Source: Pseudomonadota bacterium
Lineage (GTDB): Bacteria > Bdellovibrionota > Bacteriovoracia > Bacteriovoracales > Bacteriovoracaceae
Length of the DNA stretch: 40,457 nucleotides
Reading direction: 5' to 3'
Assembly: GCA_027487685.1 (NCBI GenBank)
Contig: JAIYDC010000028.1
Span: forward strand, 1-40,457
In this document: positions 34,470-40,457 of the stretch, piece by piece
How positions within the stretch are numbered: the stretch's first letter is position 1
How the letters are laid out: every line of letters starts with the position of its first letter
Notes under the pieces: model-generated
The model's database searches: none
The model's input: only the letters and a program-made list of their open reading frames with translations
Told to the model about the DNA's origin: nothing
Translations under genes and position numbers: made by a program

Positions 34470-34634
34470 GTCCTGGGGCGAGTAGGGCCATATGATCAGT
34501 AAATGGCAGCAAACTTCTGTAACGAGCGGTAAATAACAAAGAAAGGAACAGTCTCGTCTTCACTCTCAAAATCTTGAAAAGACCTTGATCTGAGAAGCAA
34601 TTAGCCCACTTCGGCTTGGTCTGAATTTTTAATG
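34470..34634. other. non-coding tail of the decayed region
   Basis: No reading frame with protein-like character, no tRNA fold and no repeat is visible here. With 33783-33906 it forms the non-coding margins of the two gene remnants. Confidence 0.4.
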
Positions 34635-34670
34635 AGAGAGCGACCCCCGGAGGGGTTGCTCTCTTTTGTT
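34635..34670 (+). terminator. strong rho-independent terminator
   Basis: A 13-bp stem (AGAGAGC, one G-T pair, A-T and four C-G pairs) around the tetraloop CGGA, followed by TTTTGTT on the plus strand. It lies 165 bases after the broken FMN reductase and 50 bases beyond the stop of the convergent symporter. The T tract points to the plus strand, though the stem could also slow minus-strand readthrough. Confidence 0.75.
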
Positions 34671-34716
34671 GTGCTAGGGAAAAGGATTAGTCACTTTGCG
34701 AGACTTGAAAGGCATG

Positions 34717-36090
34717 TTACTTATAGGCCTTGATCTGACCACTCTTAAGCTTAGCAGTATATTCATCAAGAGCGATCTTAACTTTCGGAAGAAGGATATA
34801 GCAGGCCATCATATTCGGGAGTGCCAAAAGGCCATACACAGCATCCGAGAGGTTCAGGACAATGTTGAGTTGGGCGATGGCACCTACGAAGATAAAGGCG
34901 ATGAAGACATAGCGATAAACCGGAATGAAGCGGTCACCGAAGATGAAAGTGATGCCCTGCTCGCCGTAATACTCCCAAGAAATGATCGTGGAAAAGGCGA
35001 AGAGGGTAACAGTTGCTGTGACGATCCAGCGTCCTGCCGGCCCCATGACCGACTCAAATGCGTAGGCGGTCATCTCTGAGCCCACGCCAACTCCTTCTGC
35101 TTGCCATGCACCAGTGAGAAGAAGAGCGACGGCGGTAATGGTACACACGACAATCGTATCAACGAAGGGCTCGAGGAGAGCGACGATTCCTTCCTGGACC
35201 GGAGTCGATTTCGCGGCTGAGTGGGCCATGGCAGATGAGCCCATACCGGCCTCGTTTGAGAACGTGGCCCGGCGAATACCCATGATGATGACTTCTTTGA
35301 ATGCGGCGCCAGCGAAACCACCGACGGCGGCCGTTCCAGCAAAGGCACCTGCGAAGATCTGGGCAAACATGCCTGGGATCATTTCGTAGCGAGCAATCAG
35401 GATCCAGATAGCACCAAACAGGTAGAGACCAACCATCGCTGGGACCATTTTCTCTGTGACCTGACCGATGCGCTTAATTCCACCGATGAGGATGAGGGCC
35501 GCGCCTATGCAGAAGACAACGCCAGAGACCCATTCAGGAATGCCGGCCGATGTTTTAAGGACTGCCGCCATTTGGTTACTTTGGAACATGTTGCCAGCGC
35601 CGAAAGAAGACAGAACCACAAAAGCCGCATAAAGCCAGGCGATAGGATAGAATTTCTTTGAGAGGGCGTTCTTGATCACGAACATCGGTCCACCGTGGAC
35701 ACTGCCTTTTTCGGTCACGTCCCGGTAGGTGAGCGAGAGGGTCACCTCAGTGAACTTGGTGCACATGCCAATGAAACCTGCGACCCAGAGCCAGAAAACC
35801 GCTCCCGGACCCCCGAGGGAGACGGCAACAGCAACTCCGGCGATGTTACCAAGACCTACAGTGGCGGAGAGGGCCGCGCAGAGGGCCTGGAAGTGTGAGA
35901 TTTCACCCTTGTTGCTCGGGTCGTCGTATTTCCCGGAAATGATTTGGATGGAGTGCTTAAAAAAGCGGATCTGCGGGAAACCAAAATAGATCGTAAAAAA
36001 GACTCCGGATCCAACGAGAAGAAGGACCAGGGGGACACCCCAGACAACGCCAACAAAGTCGGCGGTGATCTGTTCGATGGTTTGTAGCAT
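34717..36090 (-). CDS. alanine/glycine:cation symporter, AGCS family
   Basis: A 457-residue inner-membrane transporter that imports alanine or glycine with Na+ or H+. Family motifs are clear: FGFPQIRFFKHSIQII, HFQALCAALSATVGLGNIAG, GGPGAVFWLWVAGFIG with the KFTEVTLSLTYRD segment, HGGPMFVI, RRATFSNEAGMGSSAMAH and ISWEYYGEQG. Ten or more membrane helices are present, matching the family length. The start is ATG 36090 with a perfect AAAGGAG eight bases upstream; an upstream in-frame extension adds only a non-conserved peptide. It stands alone as a transcription unit. Confidence 0.95.
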   Translation of the reverse strand: MLQTIEQITADFVGVVWGVPLVLLLVGSGVFFTIYFGFPQIRFFKHSIQIISGKYDDPSNKGEISHFQALCAALSATVGLGNIAGVAVAVSLGGPGAVFWLWVAGFIGMCTKFTEVTLSLTYRDVTEKGSVHGGPMFVIKNALSKKFYPIAWLYAAFVVLSSFGAGNMFQSNQMAAVLKTSAGIPEWVSGVVFCIGAALILIGGIKRIGQVTEKMVPAMVGLYLFGAIWILIARYEMIPGMFAQIFAGAFAGTAAVGGFAGAAFKEVIIMGIRRATFSNEAGMGSSAMAHSAAKSTPVQEGIVALLEPFVDTIVVCTITAVALLLTGAWQAEGVGVGSEMTAYAFESVMGPAGRWIVTATVTLFAFSTIISWEYYGEQGITFIFGDRFIPVYRYVFIAFIFVGAIAQLNIVLNLSDAVYGLLALPNMMACYILLPKVKIALDEYTAKLKSGQIKAYK

Positions 36091-36264
36091 TTGTGCTCCT
36101 TTCAAAAAATAGCTTATCAAATCATTTCAGCATTAAACGCGATTGCTTGTCTAACCTATTCTTTGAATCTTATCTCGCCGGCCGGCATTTGCCGTCGAGG
36201 GTCTTCCCATCTGCAAGTGGTCACTCCTATCTTCCTCTTACACTAATCTTAAAAGGGAGAATGC

Positions 36265-36858
36265 ATGAAACAGTACCTACTCGCCTCCGTCTTAGGTTTA
36301 TCCTTCATCAACGGGGCCCTCGCCAACCCTGCTGGAATGAGTGTTGAGCGCTCTGAAGGTGGAAAGAGTTACTTTAATGTTTTTCTCACCGGAAGCGCGG
36401 ACCTGAAAGACGGAAAATTTCCTGGCTGGTGCGCAGACTGGGACCGAGCGATCGAGCAGAACAGAACCTACGACTACCGATTCTACTCTAGCTACAACCA
36501 GAACCTACCGGCCGGACTGGTGGACCATCCGGAATATCTCGATGAGGTCAACTGGATTGCCAATCAGAACTTCGTTGGAAAAGACGCTGGGACCGGCCTA
36601 GGCATTACCACGTCGGGGGACGTTCAGCTCGCGATCTGGACCTTGATCGATGACAGTTTCAATGACTCCACAGTAGGGCCTTATTCCCAGGCGCGAGTCG
36701 ATCGGATCGTTGAGCTTGCGAAGAAAAGCGGATCTGACTTCCACCCTCATTGCCGCCAGGAGGTGGTGATCGTGCTGGACCCGGGAACGCCTCAGTCTGT
36801 TCTGGTTGAGATTCCGATGAAGCACTTCAAGAAGTGCGTCGTGCCGGAGGAAGGCTAG
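36265..36858 (+). CDS. exported protein with thioester-domain-like Cys and VQLAIW motifs
   Basis: A 197-residue protein with a signal peptide (MKQYLLASVLGLSFINGALA). The mature part has FPGWCADWDRAI with Cys56, FYSSYNQNLPAG, WIANQNFVG, and GDVQLAIWTLIDDS with Gln121. A Cys in a G-x-C-x-D-like context followed about 65 residues later by Q-x-AIW is the layout of thioester (TQXA-like) domains, where Cys and Gln form a reactive internal thioester used for covalent attachment. Such domains are best known from Gram-positive adhesins; similar sequences occur in exported proteins of other bacteria. Two further Cys (163, 191) could form a disulfide. ATG 36265 after AAAAGGGAG. Its end overlaps the convergent gene by four bases. 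Confidence 0.65.
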   Translation: MKQYLLASVLGLSFINGALANPAGMSVERSEGGKSYFNVFLTGSADLKDGKFPGWCADWDRAIEQNRTYDYRFYSSYNQNLPAGLVDHPEYLDEVNWIANQNFVGKDAGTGLGITTSGDVQLAIWTLIDDSFNDSTVGPYSQARVDRIVELAKKSGSDFHPHCRQEVVIVLDPGTPQSVLVEIPMKHFKKCVVPEEG

Positions 36859-37535
36859 GGTGCAGTCCCATAGAAATTGAAGAATCGTCGGAGGGCATCG
36901 TCGAAAGTCGGTGACGCTCTCCGGGCCATCGTCATGGGAAGAATATACCGCTCGCTTGTGAGGGGCCAGCGCCCGCCCCAATGGGCACAGGCCAGCACCT
37001 CAAGACTTCCCGGGTTTTGGCAAATGGCGCAAGCTTCGAGTTCAATAGACTCGAAACTTTCCCAACCAAAAGGGGCATCAAAAAGAGTGGCGGTTTTTTT
37101 CTCTACTTCGGTAGACGCTCCATCCGCCGATTCGTCGGAATTAGGCCAGCTGTCACGGTAGAAGGGGGAGCAGAGCATTTCCGGACGACACCGGCCAGCA
37201 TCGTGATCAATGAAAAAGCCTCCCTCGATGCCAGGGGCCGCAACGGTCTTGATTATTGTTCTATGACTTTGGCCACTTCCCATCTCCCAGGGATAGTCGG
37301 TGTCGGCGTCCACACGCACGCGGGCAGTCTGAATGAAGCTCAGGCGCTCACACGTCGGTGCCGCGGAGTTTGGCGTAAAGCTCACTAGACCCCTCAGGGC
37401 ATCTCCACCGGTATCGTTGATGGCCCAGGCGACCTCCGCGCGGATTTCTCCGTAGTCGAATTTTTCCGACACCTGGGCCCACATGTGAGTCCAAGGAACA
37501 AGACATAAGAAAACGGACAGGATTCGGATCATCAT
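36855..37535 (-). CDS. exported Cys-rich protein of unknown function
   Basis: A 226-residue protein starting MMIRILSVFLCLVPWTHMWA, a signal peptide; an upstream start at 37568 is possible but puts a polar segment before it. The mature part has nine or so Cys residues (PTCERL, GRCRPEMLCSPF, LEACAICQNPG, VLACAHW), suggesting several disulfides and a periplasmic or secreted location. The pattern of strands and polar turns suggests a beta-rich fold. I do not recognise the family. It lies 62 bases past the stop of the NamZ-like gene on the same strand, with a small AGTCTT/AAGACT hairpin between them, and is convergent with the thioester-like gene. Confidence 0.65.
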   Translation of the reverse strand: MMIRILSVFLCLVPWTHMWAQVSEKFDYGEIRAEVAWAINDTGGDALRGLVSFTPNSAAPTCERLSFIQTARVRVDADTDYPWEMGSGQSHRTIIKTVAAPGIEGGFFIDHDAGRCRPEMLCSPFYRDSWPNSDESADGASTEVEKKTATLFDAPFGWESFESIELEACAICQNPGSLEVLACAHWGGRWPLTSERYILPMTMARRASPTFDDALRRFFNFYGTAP

Positions 37536-37596
37536 TAGGCGAAGCTTACCGCTTTCGAGTCTGCACACAAGTCTTCGTGTAAAGACTCCCCGATGA

Positions 37597-38787
37597 TTAA
37601 TAGATCAAGATGGATGCCCGTTGATCGCGGTACTCACTCTGGCCTTTTTTCATGATCGCCTGGTACTCCTCTTCGCTACCCCGGCGCTCGACCCAGTGGC
37701 GGAGTTCGTCAGTCCCGTTGATCAGATCCACCGGCATCTTATGGAACTCATATTCATAGGGCGGCTGTTTCCATGCAAAATCACTTCCGAGTTCCAAGTA
37801 CAGCTCCCGGAGGAGGTACTGGCACAGGCGCCAGGGCTCAAAGGTCTTCCGGTCGGTGACGTGGATCTGGTAGCCCCCGCAAGGCCTTCCCATATGTTTT
37901 TGGAACGTCGGTAAAAAGACCAGAGGTCGCAGCACGAAGCCTTGAAGCTTTGCTGCCTTAAGTACTGGTTTTAGCTTTTCATGGAAGCCGAAGGCCTCGA
38001 GCTTGGGGTGGCCGAGGATCTCTAGGGACCTGGTTGTTCCACGGCCCTCGGAAATGTTTGTGCCCTCATAAAGAACTGTGCCGACGAAGGTGTAGGCGGC
38101 CTCGATGGTAGCGAGGTTGGGCGAGGGGAGGACCCAGGGAAGCTTGGTGTCTTCAAAGCTCATGTGGCGCTCGTAGCCACGCATTTCGACCACCGTGAGG
38201 GCACAGTTCCCTTGGGCCCAGTACTTCTGGTGCATCCGAGCGACTTCACCCATCGTCAGGCCATGGCGGACTGGAATTGGATGTCGGCCAACGAAAGAGG
38301 CGTAGTGCTTGTCGAGGACGTTGCCCTCAAGAGTTTCAGCGTCAATGGGGTTCGGCCGGTCGAGGATCACGACTTCGATGCCTTTTTTCTGGCAAGCGTC
38401 CAGAAGGAGAGTCATGGTGTAAATGTAAGTATAGATCCTAGTCCCAACGTCCTGAAGGTCAACGAAAACGTGATCGAGGCCCTCGAGCATTTCATCCGTC
38501 GGGATTCTGGTCTCAGAGTAGAGCGAGTAAACCGGCAGCTTAAAGTAGGGGTGGAGGTAGTGTTTGGTCTCGACCATGTTGTCTTGAACGTCGGTCACGA
38601 AGCCATGCTGGGGCCCGAAGATTTTCGTGAGGCGGGGCCCAAAAACGCGCTGGAGCGCATGCAGGCCGTGCTCAAGATCCTTGGTAACGGAAGCACTGTG
38701 GCAGAGGTAGCCGATCTTTCCCTTAAACTTGTCCTGCAGAGATTTTTCTTCTAGTAAACGCTCTAACCCGGTGGAAACCACGGCCAT
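37597..38787 (-). CDS. namZ: NamZ-like (DUF1343) exo-beta-N-acetylmuramidase
   Basis: A 396-residue protein matching the DUF1343 family, shown in Bacillus and Bacteroidetes to remove terminal N-acetylmuramic acid from peptidoglycan fragments. Family blocks: IGYLCHSASVT, KIFGPQHGF with the following VQDNM, PVYSLYSETRIPT, VFVDLQDVGTRIYTY, VILDRPNPI, RHGLTMGEVA, WVLPSPNLATIEAAYTFVG, EGTNISEGRGTTR. All look intact. There is no signal peptide (MAVVSTGLERLLEEK), whereas characterised members are secreted; this one should act in the cytoplasm, likely in cell-wall recycling. The ATG at 38787 has no strong ribosome site. Divergent from thyA. Confidence 0.9.
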   Translation of the reverse strand: MAVVSTGLERLLEEKSLQDKFKGKIGYLCHSASVTKDLEHGLHALQRVFGPRLTKIFGPQHGFVTDVQDNMVETKHYLHPYFKLPVYSLYSETRIPTDEMLEGLDHVFVDLQDVGTRIYTYIYTMTLLLDACQKKGIEVVILDRPNPIDAETLEGNVLDKHYASFVGRHPIPVRHGLTMGEVARMHQKYWAQGNCALTVVEMRGYERHMSFEDTKLPWVLPSPNLATIEAAYTFVGTVLYEGTNISEGRGTTRSLEILGHPKLEAFGFHEKLKPVLKAAKLQGFVLRPLVFLPTFQKHMGRPCGGYQIHVTDRKTFEPWRLCQYLLRELYLELGSDFAWKQPPYEYEFHKMPVDLINGTDELRHWVERRGSEEEYQAIMKKGQSEYRDQRASILIY

Positions 38788-38947
38788 AATTACTCCCGTA
38801 AAATGCTTTTAGGATATTCTAGGCAGTATTTTGAATTCAATCAATGAGAGATCATTGTCAATTTTTTGGCAGACAAGCTTCCCTTGTACAGGATCTGGTA
38901 GCTCTGCTACTATTTTTCATCATAGGACAACTATCTGGAGGGTACAG

Positions 38948-39742
38948 ATGAAGCAATACCACGATCTCATGCGCCGAGTGCTTGCCGAGGGTATTCGGAA
39001 GGATGATCGAACCGGTACTGGAACCCTCTCTGTCTTCGGTCACCAGATGCGCTTTAATCTCGCAGAGGGGTTTCCGCTGGTAACGACGAAGAAGGTCCAT
39101 ACGAAGTCCATCATCCACGAGCTCCTCTGGTTCCTCAAAGGTGAATCCAATATTAAGTACCTTAAAGATAACGGGGTCTCTATTTGGGATGAATGGGCCG
39201 ACACCAACGGAGAGCTGGGTCCGGTTTACGGCGTCCAGTGGCGGAGCTGGAAAACAAACGACGGTCGCACCGTTGACCAGATCCGAAATCTCATCGAGAT
39301 GATCAAGAAGAACCCGGATTCCCGGCGCCTGATCGTTTCCGCTTGGAACGTGGCGGACGTCGAGAAGATGGCACTGCCTCCGTGCCACACGATGTTTCAG
39401 TTCTACGTGGCCAATGGAAAGCTCTCTTGCCAGCTCTATCAGCGCTCTGCCGACATTTTCCTCGGCGTGCCGTTTAACATTGCAAGCTATGCTCTCTTGA
39501 CCCATATGGTGGCCAGAGTGACGGGGCTTGAGGTCGGCGACTTCGTCCATACCTTCGGGGACGCGCACCTTTACCTCAACCACCTCGAGCAGACACAGCT
39601 TCAGCTCTCAAGGGAGGAGTTTCCTCTGCCTGAATTGTGGGTCAATCCCGAAATAAAAGATATTTTCGATTTTAGTTTTGAGGACTTCGAGGTCCGGAAC
39701 TACCTGGCACATCCTCACATCAAAGCACCGGTGGCGGTTTAG
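38948..39742 (+). CDS. thyA: thymidylate synthase
   Basis: A 264-residue enzyme, the same length as Escherichia coli ThyA. It methylates dUMP to dTMP using methylene-tetrahydrofolate, yielding dihydrofolate. Motifs include [25 protein letters not shown], the catalytic Cys in [12 protein letters not shown], and [19 protein letters not shown] followed by the nucleotide site [12 protein letters not shown]. The start is ATG 38948 with GGAGGG seven bases before it; a longer frame upstream is not protein-like. folA begins one base after its stop, so dihydrofolate made here is recycled by the next gene product. Confidence 0.98.
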   Translation: MKQYHDLMRRVLAEGIRKDDRTGTGTLSVFGHQMRFNLAEGFPLVTTKKVHTKSIIHELLWFLKGESNIKYLKDNGVSIWDEWADTNGELGPVYGVQWRSWKTNDGRTVDQIRNLIEMIKKNPDSRRLIVSAWNVADVEKMALPPCHTMFQFYVANGKLSCQLYQRSADIFLGVPFNIASYALLTHMVARVTGLEVGDFVHTFGDAHLYLNHLEQTQLQLSREEFPLPELWVNPEIKDIFDFSFEDFEVRNYLAHPHIKAPVAV

Positions 39743-39743
39743 T

Positions 39744-40235
39744 ATGCGCATTTCATTCATTGTTGCCAAATCTCAGAATAACGTTATTGGTGTGAACAAC
39801 CAGCTTCCCTGGCACCTGAAGGACGATCTCCAGAACTTCAAGAAGATCACTATGGGGCATCACATTCTTATGGGCCGAAAAACTTTCGAGTCGATCGGTA
39901 AGCCTTTGCCAGGCAGGATGAGTCTCGTCGTCTCATCGGAACCGCGAGCTAACCAAGAGTCGGTTCTCTGGTTCACATCGATCTTCCGGGCCATCAAGCA
40001 GGCGGAACGGAGTGGGGAGACAGAGCTCTTTGTTATCGGCGGAGAAAAGATTTTCCGCTCTGCACTTTCTCTCGTTGATCGCATCTATTTAACGGACGTA
40101 AAGGCCGACATCATCGGGGATGCATTTTTCCCTACGCTCTCACTCAAAAATTGGAAGACCGTTTCTGAAGAAAGTTTCCCTTTAAGGGCCGGGAACGATT
40201 ACGAATTCATCTTCTCGATCCTCGATCGAAAGTAA
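39744..40235 (+). CDS. folA: dihydrofolate reductase
   Basis: A 163-residue enzyme that reduces dihydrofolate to tetrahydrofolate with NADPH. Family motifs are in order: ISFIVAKSQNNVIGVNNQLPW with the substrate-binding LKDDLQNFKK (read as two pieces), HHILMGRKTFESIGKPLPGR, LFVIGGEKIF and RIYLTDVKADIIGDAFFP. The catalytic acidic residue follows LPWHL as in other chromosomal enzymes. The ATG at 39744 lies one base past the thyA stop. A strong terminator follows the gene, closing the thyA-folA operon. Confidence 0.97.
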   Translation: MRISFIVAKSQNNVIGVNNQLPWHLKDDLQNFKKITMGHHILMGRKTFESIGKPLPGRMSLVVSSEPRANQESVLWFTSIFRAIKQAERSGETELFVIGGEKIFRSALSLVDRIYLTDVKADIIGDAFFPTLSLKNWKTVSEESFPLRAGNDYEFIFSILDRK

Positions 40236-40254
40236 CTGATAGTCGACCGGAAAA

Positions 40255-40290
40255 AAAGGATCACCCAAGGTGGTCCTTTTCCTGTTTTGT
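40255..40290 (+). terminator. rho-independent terminator of the thyA-folA operon
   Basis: An 11-bp stem AAAGGATCACC/GGTGGTCCTTT (one T-G pair) with loop CAA, followed by TTTCCTGTTTTG. It begins 20 bases after the folA stop. The A run before the stem makes it able to act in both directions. Confidence 0.75.
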
Positions 40291-40410
40291 TTCAAAACCA
40301 TCTTGCGCAAAACATATAACTCGAAAGCTGCGGCGAGTTAGATTATATTCTCCTCACAAAACAAACGGGAATCAAAAGATTCTCATTCAAAACATCCTGA
40401 GGAGGATAAC

Positions 40411-40457
40411 ATGAAAACTTTCTTATTCGTTGCTCTCATCGCTCTTTCTGCCACTGC
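40411..40457 (+). CDS. start of an exported protein, cut by the window edge
   Basis: The ATG at 40411 follows a perfect GAGGAGG ribosome site at seven bases. The visible 15 codons read MKTFLFVALIALSAT, the start of a signal peptide. The 130 bases upstream, after the folA terminator, hold a candidate -10 TATATT near 40345, though no good -35 is visible. Function unknown. Confidence 0.7.
   Translation, partial: MKTFLFVALIALSAT

Noticed and set aside
36178-36189. GCCGGCCGGC palindrome upstream of the symporter and thioester-like genes
   Set aside because: Short, GC-only, single copy and not placed like an operator relative to a visible promoter.
38831-38947. Longer N terminus for ThyA
   Set aside because: ATG 38948 has a perfect GGAGGG site and gives exactly the standard 264 residues.
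1-40457. CRISPR arrays, insertion sequences, rRNA or prophage
   Set aside because: No regularly spaced repeats, transposase motifs, rRNA stretches or phage structural genes were seen on either strand.

Overview
The window reads as chromosome of a Gram-negative bacterium with outer-membrane beta-barrels, many signal peptides, tRNA genes with encoded CCA, and dense overlapping operons. The mix of exported proteases, elicitor-type transglutaminases, a scramblase-family protein and FtsH/TilS/Tex housekeeping genes suggests the Bdellovibrionota (Bacteriovorax/Bdellovibrio-like predators). That placement is inference from gene content; no rRNA is present to confirm it. No insertion sequences, phage genes or CRISPR arrays were seen.

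Layout. 1-6012 (minus strand) is a tightly overlapping operon for an envelope or secreted polysaccharide: a BcsB-like periplasmic subunit, a small outer-membrane barrel, a GT2 synthase with an N-terminal MshEN (c-di-GMP-binding) domain, a polytopic membrane protein, and the start of another exported protein leaving the left edge. A tRNA-Arg(CCT) lies just upstream. 6233-11238 holds Tex, a DAO-type FAD oxidoreductase, an exported pyroglutamyl-peptidase-like protein and an exported zincin with HExxHxxGxxH. 11241-21346 (minus strand) is the most unusual part. It contains a 1254-residue protein that joins a circularly permuted ATP-grasp ligase, a helical (possibly alpha-E) region and an HExxH peptidase-like region. 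With it are a large unknown membrane protein, an outer-membrane barrel, and two tandem exported transglutaminases of the Phytophthora-elicitor type. It resembles a rebuilt version of the known ATP-grasp/alpha-E/transglutaminase/peptidase systems and is the best candidate here for an undescribed pathway.

21675-25810 carries an OmpR-type two-component pair, a divergent NhaR-like LysR regulator and a small membrane protein. 25959-30217 holds tRNA-Met(CAT), tilS, ftsH and folP. 30266-31393 is a divergent scramblase/VOC-like pair, both with -10 boxes placed for leaderless transcripts. 31463-33782 encodes a trypsin-like and a subtilisin-like exported protease. 33783-34716 is a decayed stretch with remnants of a HTH regulator and an FMN reductase. 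34717-40457 carries an AGCS alanine/glycine:cation symporter, an exported protein with a thioester-domain-like Cys/Gln pair, an exported unknown, a NamZ/DUF1343 protein, the thyA-folA operon and the start of one more exported protein.

How the genes work together: thyA, folA and folP cover three folate/thymidylate steps. The polysaccharide operon should be switched by c-di-GMP through the MshEN domain. The ATP-grasp cluster suggests cytoplasmic peptide or amide-bond formation coupled to envelope proteins and extracytoplasmic transglutaminase cross-linking.
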